From a virus, in IMG/VR virus record IMGVR_UViG_3300028557_000015, positions 1 to 64,000 of that record: a stretch of 64,000 nt of DNA. The stretch is one strand, 5' to 3'. The position numbers and the translations under genes are program-made. The notes under the pieces are model-generated. The model did not search any database. It saw only the letters and a list, made by a program, of their open reading frames with translations, and was not told the origin of the DNA. Positions 1 through 8,508 of this stretch are shown here, one piece after another. The number at the start of each line of letters is the position of its first letter. Within the stretch, counting starts at the first letter, position 1.

Positions 1-912
1 GTCCCACATAAAGTCAATTACCATTTGTGATTGTTCTTCTGTGAAATCGTAATCACTAAACAAACCACCTTCAGCATCACGATGGACCTGCTTGATACGC
101 AACATTTTGTCACGATCACCGTCAATAGTCAGGTCCAGAAAGTGACAACGTGACTGCAATGCCTCTAAGTGATCCTGCAATTTCTTAGACTTCAAGTTGC
201 CGAATTTCAAGTTAGTGATAAAGATAGCACTACCATTGAAGTTGAAAGTATTCGGGATACCTTCTTCACGCAACAAACGACTATCACTATTCCAGCAAAT
301 TCTACGAGTCTTACCTGAATCTAATGCGGCCTTAAGAATGTTCAATGCCAAGTCATCAGTAAAAACACTATCGCAATCATCGAAAATCAATACGTTTTTA
401 GTGTCAGAATATTTGTACAACTGAGCATACAAACCCAATGCAGTCATCGCACCTTTAACAATGTTAAAGCGAACACGTTTACCTGCAAGTTTGTCAAACA
501 TACTTGCCTTTTCCATTTGTGTCTCAACACCATATGACTTACCGACACCGGGCGGGCCTGATACAATCATAGCACGAATGTCACCATTGATTGCCGCACG
601 TGACATTTCATCGAGGACCTCGAAACGAGCCGCAATACGGTCCATTGCTTCTGTTTCTGTTTCTTTAGCTTGTTCAGCTTTTGCAAATTTTACTGTATTT
701 TCTGTCATAGATTCTCCATTCAAAAATTCAATTTCATTGATACTATCAACAAGCACCTTGACTTCAGGTATGTTGATTGCGAATTGACCGTCATTTTTAA
801 CAGTCACATAACCACCTTTAGCACCGGTCTGAAAACCTTTAACTAATGTAAACTCTGTATTGACTACAGATTGTTTACGATAAGAGCCAGAGAGAATGCG
901 AATAGTAGACAT
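1..912 (-). CDS. AAA+ ATPase, 3' end outside the window
   Basis: An open frame runs from ATG at 912 to the window edge with no stop, about 304 residues visible. It contains a Walker A motif (SGPPGVGKS, near residues 117-125) and a Walker B motif (VLIFDDCD), so it is a P-loop AAA+ ATPase. The start follows a good ribosome site (AAAGGAAAC). A second in-frame ATG at 708, preceded by GGAG, lies 69 codons in and could give a shorter product that still contains the ATPase domain. The N-terminal 69 residues have no motif I recognise. It sits behind a strong sigma70-like promoter that shares a palindrome with the one upstream of the MoxR ATPase at 27820-28920. Substrate and role are unknown. The ATPase call is firm. 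Confidence 0.85.
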   Translation of the reverse strand, partial: MSTIRILSGSYRKQSVVNTEFTLVKGFQTGAKGGYVTVKNDGQFAINIPEVKVLVDSINEIEFLNGESMTENTVKFAKAEQAKETETEAMDRIAARFEVLDEMSRAAINGDIRAMIVSGPPGVGKSYGVETQMEKASMFDKLAGKRVRFNIVKGAMTALGLYAQLYKYSDTKNVLIFDDCDSVFTDDLALNILKAALDSGKTRRICWNSDSRLLREEGIPNTFNFNGSAIFITNLKFGNLKSKKLQDHLEALQSRCHFLDLTIDGDRDKMLRIKQVHRDAEGGLFSDYDFTEEQSQMVIDFMWD

Positions 913-933
913 TTGTTTCCTTTATTTCAGTGT

Positions 934-947
934 CAATACAAGTATTG
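934..947. promoter_or_regulatory. Palindromic operator-like site overlapping a -10 box
   Basis: CAATACAAGTATTG is a near-perfect inverted repeat (CAATAC/GTATTG around AA) that overlaps the -10 box of the promoter at 944-972. The same 14 bases occur in the same position relative to the promoter at 29053-29081, so it is probably a binding site for a repressor or activator rather than chance. Confidence 0.55.
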
Positions 948-972
948 TATCACGTTATCCATTTATTGTCAA
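944..972 (-). promoter_or_regulatory. sigma70-like promoter for the AAA+ ATPase
   Basis: On the minus strand TTGACA (967-972) and TACAAT (944-949) are 17 bases apart, and the -35 continues as TTGACAATAAAT as in six other promoters in this window. It lies 32 bases upstream of the ATPase start at 912. Confidence 0.75.
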
Positions 973-982
973 ATTTTGTGCC

Positions 983-1360
983 TTAAGCGGCCTTACGAAA
1001 ATACCCATAGGGTAAGCTAAGTGTCCAAGCCAAATACTCATCATCACCGTTAGTGTCCTCAGCTTCGTGGATCCAACGCATAGCGGTAGCACGGTCCTTA
1101 GCACCAAGTTGAATCAACGATTGAATCCGTTGCTCAAAAACAACAGTTGCCTCTGTTTCGGCCTCTTTACGGGCCTTATCTTCGGCTTCAATAGCCACAC
1201 CTAGTCCTTCAAACTCAGCTTCAAACTGCTCCAAAGTCCAAGTTGAAGTGTCAACACCACGAGGGCGAACACCATAAGCGTCCTTGTACATATCCCAATA
1301 TATAGATTGGGCTTGTTCCAATTGTGTCAACTCTTCCCAAGATTTGAATTCTGTAGTCAT
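983..1360 (-). CDS. Small conserved phage protein of unknown function
   Basis: This 125-residue protein begins MTTEFKSWEELT and is rich in Glu and Ala, with a predicted helical middle (residues about 45-90) and no membrane segment or catalytic motif. I start it at ATG 1360, which has AAGGA seven bases upstream, rather than the in-frame TTG at 1366. It is transcribed alone from the promoter at 1394-1422 and stops just upstream of the next promoter, at 944-972. It looks like an ordinary phage early gene, but I do not recognise a function. Confidence 0.75.
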   Translation of the reverse strand: MTTEFKSWEELTQLEQAQSIYWDMYKDAYGVRPRGVDTSTWTLEQFEAEFEGLGVAIEAEDKARKEAETEATVVFEQRIQSLIQLGAKDRATAMRWIHEAEDTNGDDEYLAWTLSLPYGYFRKAA

Positions 1361-1393
1361 TTCCAAGTCCTTTTCTTTACTGTCTAAGATTCT

Positions 1394-1422
1394 ATTATAG
1401 CAGAAAGCCCATTTATTGTCAA
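1394..1422 (-). promoter_or_regulatory. sigma70-like promoter
   Basis: TTGACA (1417-1422) and a perfect TATAAT (1394-1399) are separated by 17 bases on the minus strand. It lies 34 bases upstream of the start at 1360 and carries the shared TTGACAATAAAT core. Confidence 0.8.
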
Positions 1423-1490
1423 ATTTTGGCTACTAAATTAGCGTAGCTTTTGTTCGAACCCATGTGCACCTTTCAACTGAATAAGACTCT

Positions 1491-1519
1491 ATTGTATACC
1501 CAAACCGATTTATTGTCAA
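1491..1519 (-). promoter_or_regulatory. Second sigma70-like promoter, tandem to the one at 1394
   Basis: TTGACA (1514-1519) and TACAAT (1491-1496) are 17 bases apart on the minus strand with the same TTGACAATAAAT core. The transcript would cross a 14-codon open frame (1419-1463, MGSNKSYANLVAKI, with AAAGG upstream) before reaching the next promoter. That mini-frame is not supported well enough to call. Confidence 0.7.
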
Positions 1520-1532
1520 CCTTTTGCACAAA

Positions 1533-1540
1533 CATAAATA
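1533..1540 (+). promoter_or_regulatory. T4-like late promoter box for the plus-strand pair
   Basis: CATAAATA matches the T4 late consensus TATAAATA at seven of eight bases and ends six bases before the ATG at 1547. With T4 spacing the transcript would begin at or one base before the start codon, and no ribosome site is visible. Confidence 0.55.
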
Positions 1541-1546
1541 AAATTT

Positions 1547-2842
1547 ATGAATAGAATACTAGTAGCATTTGATTATTGGGGCCCGAATTATCCACTAAGG
1601 AATAATCAAAACTTTAATAAATCATTTTCAGAGTTAATAGTTGACGATACCAGTTGTGAGTTTTTTAATAAGATACCAAGATATGAATGTGTACCATCAT
1701 CCATTTTAAAAGATAAAGATTTATTTATTTACCCTATAATAATAGGATTCGGTCAATATGAATGGCCGTATAATACTGATATTGATATATTATCATCAAC
1801 CTCAATGTCAATTAATGTAGCTAATAGCATACGTAGTAGAAATGGATTTTTATTTTTAGATTTAGGTAACGAGTCGGCAATGACAGATTCTTTATTAGAT
1901 AAGGTGCATTCATATATTTTAAGTAAGGATATTCCATTAAGAAAGGTTATATTTCAAATCGGAAATTGTAATGGAATAGAAATATATAAAAATTATTGTT
2001 TCAGAAAAGGAATTATTTTTGAAAAAGCAATGAATATATCTTGTATTGAATACTTTGAATGGCATACAAGTAAACACTACCATGTAGGTATCAATAATCA
2101 AGGATTTATACCTTTACCAAAAAATGTAGATTATAGTAAAATTGAAAAAACATTCTTATGTTTAAATAACAGACAGCGGCAACATAGAAAAAATCTGTTT
2201 ATACTATGGAATTTAAATGATTTAATTAAAGATAGTTTTTATACAATGCCTAATAAATCCGGATATACGCTTGACACTAAAACATATAGTCTTAATGATT
2301 ATATAGATACTAATTTAATGTGCAGGGTTGGGGCAACACCTGAATACATTGATGAAATAGGAAAAACGTTGCCACTTACACTTGATGACCCTAGACCAGT
2401 AAATTTATTATCTTTGTTTGTATCGATTGGTGCGTATTATCAAAGTAGTTTAATAAGTGTGGTCACTGAAACTAATTTTGAGGGATCTGAGGTGTCTGAT
2501 ATTTTTAATACAGAAAAGATATTTAAACCAATGATTCATAGACACCCATTTATTTTAGTAGGCCCATATAAAACATTAGAACATTTAAAAAATATGGGAT
2601 ATAAAACATTTAGTGAGTTTTGGGATGAGAGTTATGATGATATTGAAGATCCTACTGAACGATTATTAAAAATAGTTGAATTATGTAAATCCATATATGA
2701 ATGGAGTGACACAGAAAAAAAGAAGTTTTTTTATAAATCAATGATTGTTACTAATCATAATCATAAACTCTTAACAGAATGTTATCCCAATAACATGCGT
2801 AAAAACTTTTGGCATGAATTTAAGAATATAAACCATGAATAG
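1547..2842 (+). CDS. Exostosin/glycosyltransferase-like phage protein, copy 1
   Basis: This 431-residue protein is soluble, with no signal or membrane segment. It is paralogous to the next gene over its whole length: both begin MNRILVAFDY and share FLCLN followed by an Arg/His-rich stretch (about residues 205-215). Near the C terminus both have FNTEKIFKP, HPFILVG and a DDIEDP stretch. That C-terminal pattern resembles exostosin-like glycosyltransferases and related phage and giant-virus proteins, which is my best guess but is not proven. It is one of only three plus-strand genes here and is more AT-rich than its neighbours, which suggests an acquired cassette. Its stop overlaps the next start by eight bases. 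Confidence 0.6.
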   Translation: MNRILVAFDYWGPNYPLRNNQNFNKSFSELIVDDTSCEFFNKIPRYECVPSSILKDKDLFIYPIIIGFGQYEWPYNTDIDILSSTSMSINVANSIRSRNGFLFLDLGNESAMTDSLLDKVHSYILSKDIPLRKVIFQIGNCNGIEIYKNYCFRKGIIFEKAMNISCIEYFEWHTSKHYHVGINNQGFIPLPKNVDYSKIEKTFLCLNNRQRQHRKNLFILWNLNDLIKDSFYTMPNKSGYTLDTKTYSLNDYIDTNLMCRVGATPEYIDEIGKTLPLTLDDPRPVNLLSLFVSIGAYYQSSLISVVTETNFEGSEVSDIFNTEKIFKPMIHRHPFILVGPYKTLEHLKNMGYKTFSEFWDESYDDIEDPTERLLKIVELCKSIYEWSDTEKKKFFYKSMIVTNHNHKLLTECYPNNMRKNFWHEFKNINHE

Positions 2843-4145
2843 AATATTAGTAGCCTTCGATTATTTCGCCCCCACTTATCCATTGCTTAATAATCAAAAT
2901 TTTAATCAACCATTAGATAAATTAGAAATAGATAATGGAGTATACGAGTTTTTTAAATCATTGGATGGGTTTGAATGCGTACCGTCATTATCATTAAAAG
3001 AACTTGATTATTTCGTATATCCAATTCGTTTAGGATTAGAGCCTGATGATTGGATAAATCGTCCAGAAATAGATTTATTAGCTACTACTAATATATCGAT
3101 TCATACATTTAATGGAATAAGAGGTAGAAATGGATTTTTACTTCTTGATTTGGGACATGAATCTATATTAAATGATAAAATTATAGATACTATCCATGAG
3201 TATTTAAAACTAAAAGATATTCCTTTAAGAAAGGTAATATTACAAACCGGTAGTGCAAATGGTGAAAAATACTATAAAGAATATTGTTTTAAAAAACAAA
3301 TTAGTAGAGGAATCAATATATGTTGTATAGAATATTTTGAATGGCTGAGTAGTAGATTAGTAACGGAAAATAAAAAAATTAATAATAAAATTCTTCCAAA
3401 AAACGTAGACTATAGTAAAATTGAAAAAACATTTCTATGCCTAAATAGAGTTCATCGATGGCATCGTGTTAATTTATTTGTGTTATGGAATATCAATAAT
3501 CTAATGGAAGATTCTTATTATACAATGAATAATAAATCCAATTTTCCTGTAGGTGAGGATTATGATAATGATATTTGGAGAAGAACTATTGATACTAGAT
3601 TAGTTAATAAATTAGGATTAACTGAAGAAGATATAGATAAAATACAAGTCACATTGCCTTTAAAAATAGATGAGTTTGTGGAACCAGATGTTATGGCTAA
3701 ATTATTTGGTACAGTAGATCCGTATTACCAACGTAGTTTAATTAGTATAGTTACTGAAACCAATTTTCAAAACAACGATATTTTTAATACAGAAAAGATA
3801 TTTAAACCAATGGTTCATAGGCACCCATTTATTCTAGTAGGTTCATATAAAACATTAGAATATCTAAAAGAACTGGGATATAAAACATTCAGTGATTTTT
3901 GGGATGAAACATATGATGATATTGAAGATCCATTTGAAAGATTATTAAAGATAGTAGAAATTTGTAAAGATATACAAAGTTGGAATGATGCTAAAAAGAA
4001 AAAGTTTTTCTATAAGTCAATGGTTATTACTAACCATAATTATGATTTATTAACTTCTCAATACCCTGACAATATGCGTAAAAGCTTTTGGCATAGATTA
4101 AGAGATTATGCTGTATTTCAACGGGATAAAGACAAACCTTTTTAA
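2835..4145 (+). CDS. Exostosin/glycosyltransferase-like phage protein, copy 2
   Basis: A 436-residue paralogue of the preceding gene. The shared blocks are the N-terminal MNRILVAFDY, the FLCLN segment near residue 199, FNTEKIFKP with HPFILVG near 310-330, and the final FWDE and DDIEDP region. Start and stop overlap with copy 1, so the two are translationally coupled. The pair most likely arose by tandem duplication followed by divergence in the middle third. It ends convergently against the radical SAM gene at 4142-5167, overlapping it by four bases. The role is probably transfer or modification of a sugar, inferred only from resemblance of the C-terminal motifs to exostosin-type enzymes. Confidence 0.6.
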   Translation: MNRILVAFDYFAPTYPLLNNQNFNQPLDKLEIDNGVYEFFKSLDGFECVPSLSLKELDYFVYPIRLGLEPDDWINRPEIDLLATTNISIHTFNGIRGRNGFLLLDLGHESILNDKIIDTIHEYLKLKDIPLRKVILQTGSANGEKYYKEYCFKKQISRGINICCIEYFEWLSSRLVTENKKINNKILPKNVDYSKIEKTFLCLNRVHRWHRVNLFVLWNINNLMEDSYYTMNNKSNFPVGEDYDNDIWRRTIDTRLVNKLGLTEEDIDKIQVTLPLKIDEFVEPDVMAKLFGTVDPYYQRSLISIVTETNFQNNDIFNTEKIFKPMVHRHPFILVGSYKTLEYLKELGYKTFSDFWDETYDDIEDPFERLLKIVEICKDIQSWNDAKKKKFFYKSMVITNHNYDLLTSQYPDNMRKSFWHRLRDYAVFQRDKDKPF

Positions 4146-5167
4146 ATAAACCCTTTAATGACCTGACTATAATCATTCATAGCAGATTGTATTTTATTAT
4201 TGGTTGAGTTAGGTCTGCAAGGTTTACAGAAACTTGTTATAAAATTATTATAGATTTCTTTGTGTTTATCACTACACCATATATCTCTAAAATCATCATC
4301 TATCCAAGAACCTAATTTAGTATCTTCTCGGCCTTTATATTCACAGCAAAGATATATATTTCCGTCAGCACAAAAACTAGGGAACAAAAACATCTGATGG
4401 CAACGTTTATATTCTCTTGCATCATATCTACCTAATGATACGTCTGCCTTAATGCCATAAAATTCACTTGCAGTTTTAATCCTACTAGCAACTTCATCAT
4501 TCATAATAAAGCTATGACCATTCAATACCATAGGTCGTAGATGCACTGCACGTGCGTTAACATCTCTTGCGTATTCAAATATACTGTTGATTTCTAATTG
4601 GCTTGTGTTCTCTGGCATTAATAATGCTTTTATATCTAATGGAACACCTTTACTACCTAACTCTTTTGCAGTCTCTTTGACTCTACCAAAAGGGCTATCT
4701 GTCATTTTGCTTTTACGTATTAACTCATAAGTGTCAGGATTACCACTGTCAATATCAAGACCTACATAAGCCATACGCTTTAACTTATCAGTATCAATAG
4801 TTAATATCTTGTGTAGTTTTGTGCCGTTTGTATTCATAGCGGCAACATAACCTTTATCAATCACATCTTCCAATAAATCTTCATAGCCTGGAAGTAGTGT
4901 AGGTTCACCTCCACCACTGAAGATAACATTACTTAATGTTCCAATTACATTACTATCGTGTTGACGCCAAGTATGTAATCTGTCAATTAACTTGATATAT
5001 TGGTCCACAGTTTGATACACCGGCAACTCTGTTCTGAATTGTTCGGTGTTACAGTAATAGCAGGCTTGATTGCAGATATTTGTAGTGTCTAAATCTATCT
5101 GCCATGGTAGTATTTTACCTGGTATATTACCTTGTATCCAACGTGAGATTAATTGATACTGATCCAT
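4142..5167 (-). CDS. Radical SAM protein with C-terminal SPASM domain
   Basis: A 341-residue radical SAM enzyme. The 4Fe-4S binding motif is C32-x3-C36-x2-C39 (CNQACYYC), followed by the GGGEPTL motif typical of the SAM site. Its C terminus has a SPASM-like auxiliary cluster region: a Cys, then FCADGNIYLCC, then a final CKPC. It therefore has the usual order, core first and auxiliary cluster last, unlike most radical SAM proteins in the 38-58 kb island. SPASM enzymes typically modify peptides, proteins or sugars. The substrate here is unknown. It heads away from the replication block and converges on the plus-strand pair. Confidence 0.9.
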   Translation of the reverse strand: MDQYQLISRWIQGNIPGKILPWQIDLDTTNICNQACYYCNTEQFRTELPVYQTVDQYIKLIDRLHTWRQHDSNVIGTLSNVIFSGGGEPTLLPGYEDLLEDVIDKGYVAAMNTNGTKLHKILTIDTDKLKRMAYVGLDIDSGNPDTYELIRKSKMTDSPFGRVKETAKELGSKGVPLDIKALLMPENTSQLEINSIFEYARDVNARAVHLRPMVLNGHSFIMNDEVASRIKTASEFYGIKADVSLGRYDAREYKRCHQMFLFPSFCADGNIYLCCEYKGREDTKLGSWIDDDFRDIWCSDKHKEIYNNFITSFCKPCRPNSTNNKIQSAMNDYSQVIKGFI

Positions 5168-5176
5168 CAGTCACTT

Positions 5177-5638
5177 TTATCCTATTGTAATATCTTCCAT
5201 GCCGGCTGTACGCAATCTTACAATGTGACCCATCTGCCATTGTTTAGCTTCAAGACCTTTCATAATTCCCAACCACTTATTTCTTAGTAATGCCACTTCA
5301 TTGATAAGTGTTTCAAAATCTACAACTTCATCTTCACCATCAACATACTTTTCAGCATCACGACTTGTCAATACTCTATTGTATGCTTCTAAGTATTTTT
5401 GAAAGTGTTTACGGCGAATTTGACGTAGTTTAATATTAAGATAGTTTAATACTGCTTCTATCTCTTGTAGTTGATTAAAACGATGTTCGGTATGTCCCGG
5501 AATAGCGGCAATGTTCTTTTCAACATTACCGTATACCTTTACCTCACTTTTTGCAGATAATAATTCATTCTCAAAATGAATGATAAAATCGGGTATCACA
5601 CTTAAATTTTGTGATACCCTTGTGTACCAATTTGACAT
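5177..5638 (-). CDS. uvsY: UvsY-like recombination mediator
   Basis: This 153-residue, mostly helical protein lies three genes downstream of UvsX. Its C terminus (IMKGLEAKQWQMGHIVRLR) has the same arrangement as the end of T4 UvsY, which in T4 loads UvsX onto gp32-coated single strands. Size and position agree. The rest of the sequence has no catalytic motif, so the call rests on synteny plus the short C-terminal similarity. The symbol is provisional. Confidence 0.55.
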   Translation of the reverse strand: MSNWYTRVSQNLSVIPDFIIHFENELLSAKSEVKVYGNVEKNIAAIPGHTEHRFNQLQEIEAVLNYLNIKLRQIRRKHFQKYLEAYNRVLTSRDAEKYVDGEDEVVDFETLINEVALLRNKWLGIMKGLEAKQWQMGHIVRLRTAGMEDITIG

Positions 5639-5887
5639 TTAATCCCATTCTTCGTGGTCTTCGTCTTCATCATATTCTTCATACTCTTCGGCATCGTGTT
5701 GATCGGTATAACCTTTTAACGCCTTAAGTACCTCTTTGTCATTCTTAAAGGCATCTTTAATTTCGTCTGCTTCATAATTGTTATCAATTAATAAATTGAT
5801 TAATGTGTCGGCAGCATCACCGCGTTCGTTGAAATCAATATGAGTTCGCAATGCGTCCCATACTTCAGTAACAAAATTTAAACTCAT
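5639..5887 (-). CDS. Small acidic protein of unknown function
   Basis: An 82-residue protein whose last 20 residues are almost entirely Asp, Glu, Tyr and His. It overlaps the UvsX stop with an ATGA junction and is followed directly by the UvsY-like gene, so it belongs to the recombination operon. The acidic tail could mimic DNA or bind a basic partner, but this is only suggested by composition. Confidence 0.7.
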   Translation of the reverse strand: MSLNFVTEVWDALRTHIDFNERGDAADTLINLLIDNNYEADEIKDAFKNDKEVLKALKGYTDQHDAEEYEEYDEDEDHEEWD

Positions 5888-6951
5888 TCTGTACCCTCCT
5901 CCTCAGGTGTTACAGTACTTATCTTTGTTGTTGATTTTTGACCATACTCAGTCATAACTTTGTCTAAGCATCCGTCACTATTTGCTTCCCATGCTTTACG
6001 AAACTTTTTAATGATTTCACCATCAAGTGTTGTATAGACTAAACTGTTACCTTCTTTCTTAACAAGTTCAGCCTTCTCAATCATATCTAATAATCCTGAG
6101 TAAGGGCTCATACCTGTTTCGTAAGGAATCTTAACTTGTACAGATTCAAATGGTTTCGCATAACGAGTTTTCATAATTTTACATGCCGCACGAATTCCTC
6201 GCACATCACTAATCTTATTACCATCTTCATCTTCTTTAAGTTTTAGTTTCTTCATAGCAACAACGATACTTGATGCGTAAACGAAACCTTGGCCGCCTGA
6301 GATTTTATCATCTGGATCAAACATATCTTGACTAGCATATGTGTGATTAGTAGCAACTAAGCCAATACCCAATGAACCAAACATATTAACACAGTTACGA
6401 ACAAGTGCTGTTAGTGCTTTAGGCTTACGACCCATGTCACCTTTCATATCACCTGCTTCAAACTGATTAACATCAGTCGGAGTCAATAACATGCCCAAAG
6501 AGTCAATTACAAACAATACCTTAGGACGATCTGTTTCTGGTAGTGTTTTGTAATCTTTAACGAACATAGAAATAGTTTTTCCTACTTCGTCAATCATAGC
6601 CATGTTTAATTTTAATAGTTTATTATCAGCAGTATCCACACCAAGTGCGTGTAGCCATGCTTCGTCAAGGGCATTCTCTGAGTCAACTAAGACTACAAAA
6701 ATTCCTTGTTCTTGTGCGTGTCGGACGAGGTTTCCTGAGCAGATGAACGATTTCCCGGCGCCTGACTCTCCGGCAAAGACAGTAACTTTACCAAGAGGTA
6801 CGCCTTTATTAAAATCACCGCTAATGAGGTAGTTGAGAGCATAATTTCCTGTCGAGATCCAATCAGTAGGATCGTTAAATCCTATTGACAGACCTTCAAT
6901 ACTTTTTGTAATATCCTTACGGAACTTACTTACGTCAAAAGGTTTTGCCAT
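5884..6951 (-). CDS. uvsX: UvsX, RecA-like recombinase
   Basis: A 355-residue RecA/UvsX-family strand-exchange protein. Walker A is GESGAGKS (residues 61-68) and Walker B lies in VLFVIDS (about 145-151). A loop-2 type segment with GGQGFVYASS follows near residue 220. In T4-like phages this protein drives recombination-dependent replication together with UvsY and gp32, both of which appear to be encoded nearby (5177-5638 and 7429-8433). The length is close to T4 UvsX. The gene starts one base upstream of the stop region of the small gene at 6952-7143. Confidence 0.93.
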   Translation of the reverse strand: MAKPFDVSKFRKDITKSIEGLSIGFNDPTDWISTGNYALNYLISGDFNKGVPLGKVTVFAGESGAGKSFICSGNLVRHAQEQGIFVVLVDSENALDEAWLHALGVDTADNKLLKLNMAMIDEVGKTISMFVKDYKTLPETDRPKVLFVIDSLGMLLTPTDVNQFEAGDMKGDMGRKPKALTALVRNCVNMFGSLGIGLVATNHTYASQDMFDPDDKISGGQGFVYASSIVVAMKKLKLKEDEDGNKISDVRGIRAACKIMKTRYAKPFESVQVKIPYETGMSPYSGLLDMIEKAELVKKEGNSLVYTTLDGEIIKKFRKAWEANSDGCLDKVMTEYGQKSTTKISTVTPEEEGTE

Positions 6952-7143
6952 TTAACTATCCACTTCCATTGACAATGCTTCTTTGATTACAGCGAATAAT
7001 TCATCTTCTGTAGTGCAAAGAATCTTGCAGTTTGTCCAATCATTTTCATTATTACGACCGCCGACTTCAATCATAAAGCCATTGTCATATCGGTTAACAG
7101 TAAATGATTCATTTACTTTGTTTAATTTTTCTAAGTATTTCAT
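6952..7143 (-). CDS. Small protein of unknown function
   Basis: A 63-residue protein (MKYLEKLNKVNESFTV at its start) that ends immediately before UvsX. It has a mixed alpha/beta pattern and no recognisable motif. The tight spacing on both sides and normal codon use support it as a real gene in the recombination operon. Confidence 0.65.
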   Translation of the reverse strand: MKYLEKLNKVNESFTVNRYDNGFMIEVGGRNNENDWTNCKILCTTEDELFAVIKEALSMEVDS

Positions 7144-7151
7144 ATTATTCC

Positions 7152-7388
7152 TTATTTGTGTAGTCCATTGCTATATAGTTTATCACTATATGATACTTTA
7201 TCAAAGAGTTCCGGGCACTTATCTGCTAAATTATCAATCTCATAATCTTGTGGAAAATGCCGTAATGCAGTCCTTGCTTTATCTCTTATTAAACTAGGCA
7301 CTCTGGGTGTTTTACCCGGATCGCATAATTCTTCCAACAACCTTTTGCTTTGTTTTAGGGCACGGTATCGTTCATCTGGTAGTGTCAT
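7152..7388 (-). CDS. Small protein resembling the BPSL0761 type
   Basis: A 78-residue protein beginning MTLPDERYRALKQSKRLL, with RHFPQDYEID in the middle. The start (MT-PDER-RA) and the RHFP/RHYP element recall a small family of unknown function found in beta- and gammaproteobacteria (BPSL0761-like). I am only moderately sure of that resemblance. It follows gp32 after a short hairpin and has a strong ribosome site (AAAGGAG). Confidence 0.6.
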   Translation of the reverse strand: MTLPDERYRALKQSKRLLEELCDPGKTPRVPSLIRDKARTALRHFPQDYEIDNLADKCPELFDKVSYSDKLYSNGLHK

Positions 7389-7404
7389 CTAGTTCTCCTT
7401 TGGA

Positions 7405-7420
7405 AGGGGCCGTAGCCCCT
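7405..7420 (-). terminator. Hairpin between gp32 and the next gene
   Basis: AGGGGC and GCCCCT form a six-base-pair stem with a four-base loop directly after the gp32 stop. There is no T run, so it may be an attenuating or RNA-processing hairpin that sets gp32 apart from downstream genes rather than a full terminator. Confidence 0.45.
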
Positions 7421-7428
7421 AGCACCTA

Positions 7429-8433
7429 TTAAGACTTGTTTTGTCTAGCACGAATCATTGCTAGAATATCTTGTGCTTTGTCACTTGATGTGCCAGATGC
7501 CGGTACACTAACTGGTGCAGTTGTTGTTGCGGGTTCATCTTCCCATGGTGCTGAAGTTTCTGCTACGGGTGCTGTTGCGGTTGCTCTAGTTTCAGTAGTA
7601 GCTGTTTGTTTATCCGCTGTCGCTCCTGCAGGTGCTTCTAGTCCCCAAGGACGATAGTAACTACCCCAACGCTCATTGTCAAACGGTTGACCATCTACTG
7701 ATGCTTCAAACATTTCTTTAATGATGCGTAACTCTGCTTCATTAGGCTTCTTAGGTAAGAAGTCTGTTAAGTTGAACAAACCATGTGCTTCAATAGCGGC
7801 TTGTTCTGACTCATTCAATGGTGATTCTTTACGTGCCCAATTACTAGTAGAGTAATCTGCGTAGCCACCTTTACTTGTTTTCTTAATGTTGAAGTCAACA
7901 CCACGCAAGTAATCTGTTGGCAATTCTTCCATTTCAGGATCCATCAAACTAGATTTAATCACATTAAAAATTTGTGAGCTGATAACAAATCTGCGGATTG
8001 GATTTGCTGGTAATTTGTCGTCGCCTAGTGGATTCTGACGAACAAAACCTTGGAAGATGTAACTACGTTTCTTCCAATACTTGTTAGCCATTTCTTTCAA
8101 TGTTTCGTCTTTGTACCAAGGACGAACTTCTGCCAAGATTGGGCAAGTCTCACCTGTACCATACATTTCAATACAAGGTACTTGAACAACTATTTGTTTA
8201 ATGTTTGAATCACCCTTGACACCATTGAACGGCAACTTAATCAGTTGACGCTCTACCCAGAAAAATGTATTACTACTATTTGCATCGGGCAAGAAACGAA
8301 CTGTGGCTGTTGTGCCTTCGTCAATATTCCAATGGGGATAGATAGAGTTATCTGATTGAGTATTAGAACTCTTGTTGTTTGTTTTGTTGTCTTGTGCCGC
8401 GATACGAGCACGAATGTCTGCTAATGATGCCAT
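7429..8433 (-). CDS. 32: gp32-type single-strand DNA binding protein
   Basis: A 334-residue protein with the organisation of T4 gp32. A basic N terminus (residues 1-35) is followed by a core with aromatic and basic residues, including the paired Cys of CIEMYGTGETC near residues 88-98. A low-complexity Ala/Thr/Pro-rich linker and a tail containing WEDE come last. In T4 this protein coats single strands and recruits UvsX and UvsY, consistent with those genes downstream. It has its own promoter and a structured leader (8434-8543). The call rests on domain layout and synteny. Confidence 0.8.
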   Translation of the reverse strand: MASLADIRARIAAQDNKTNNKSSNTQSDNSIYPHWNIDEGTTATVRFLPDANSSNTFFWVERQLIKLPFNGVKGDSNIKQIVVQVPCIEMYGTGETCPILAEVRPWYKDETLKEMANKYWKKRSYIFQGFVRQNPLGDDKLPANPIRRFVISSQIFNVIKSSLMDPEMEELPTDYLRGVDFNIKKTSKGGYADYSTSNWARKESPLNESEQAAIEAHGLFNLTDFLPKKPNEAELRIIKEMFEASVDGQPFDNERWGSYYRPWGLEAPAGATADKQTATTETRATATAPVAETSAPWEDEPATTTAPVSVPASGTSSDKAQDILAMIRARQNKS

Positions 8434-8480
8434 GATAATATTTCCTTATAAAATTGAGATGGTCTCGTTTTTTAATATTC

Positions 8481-8501
8481 GCTACTTCCCTATGAAGTAG
8501 C
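8481..8501 (-). promoter_or_regulatory. Hairpin in the gp32 mRNA leader
   Basis: GCTACTTC and GAAGTAGC form an eight-base-pair stem with a five-base loop in the 5' leader of the gp32 message, followed by an A/T-rich single-stranded stretch up to the ribosome site. T4 gp32 represses its own translation by nucleating on a folded leader. This leader could work the same way, which is inference. Confidence 0.5.
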
Positions 8502-8508
8502 TAACATT

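Noticed and set aside
1419-1470. tRNA-like TTCGAAC on the minus strand and a 14-codon frame with AAAGG upstream
   Set aside because: There is no acceptor stem, anticodon arm or D arm around the TTCGAAC. The 14-codon frame is too short to separate from chance without conservation data.
4142-5167. QueE-type radical SAM enzyme for 7-deazaguanine DNA modification
   Set aside because: The core is CxxxCxxC with a C-terminal SPASM region, and no other preQ0 pathway gene (folE, queD, queC, dpdA) was seen in the window.
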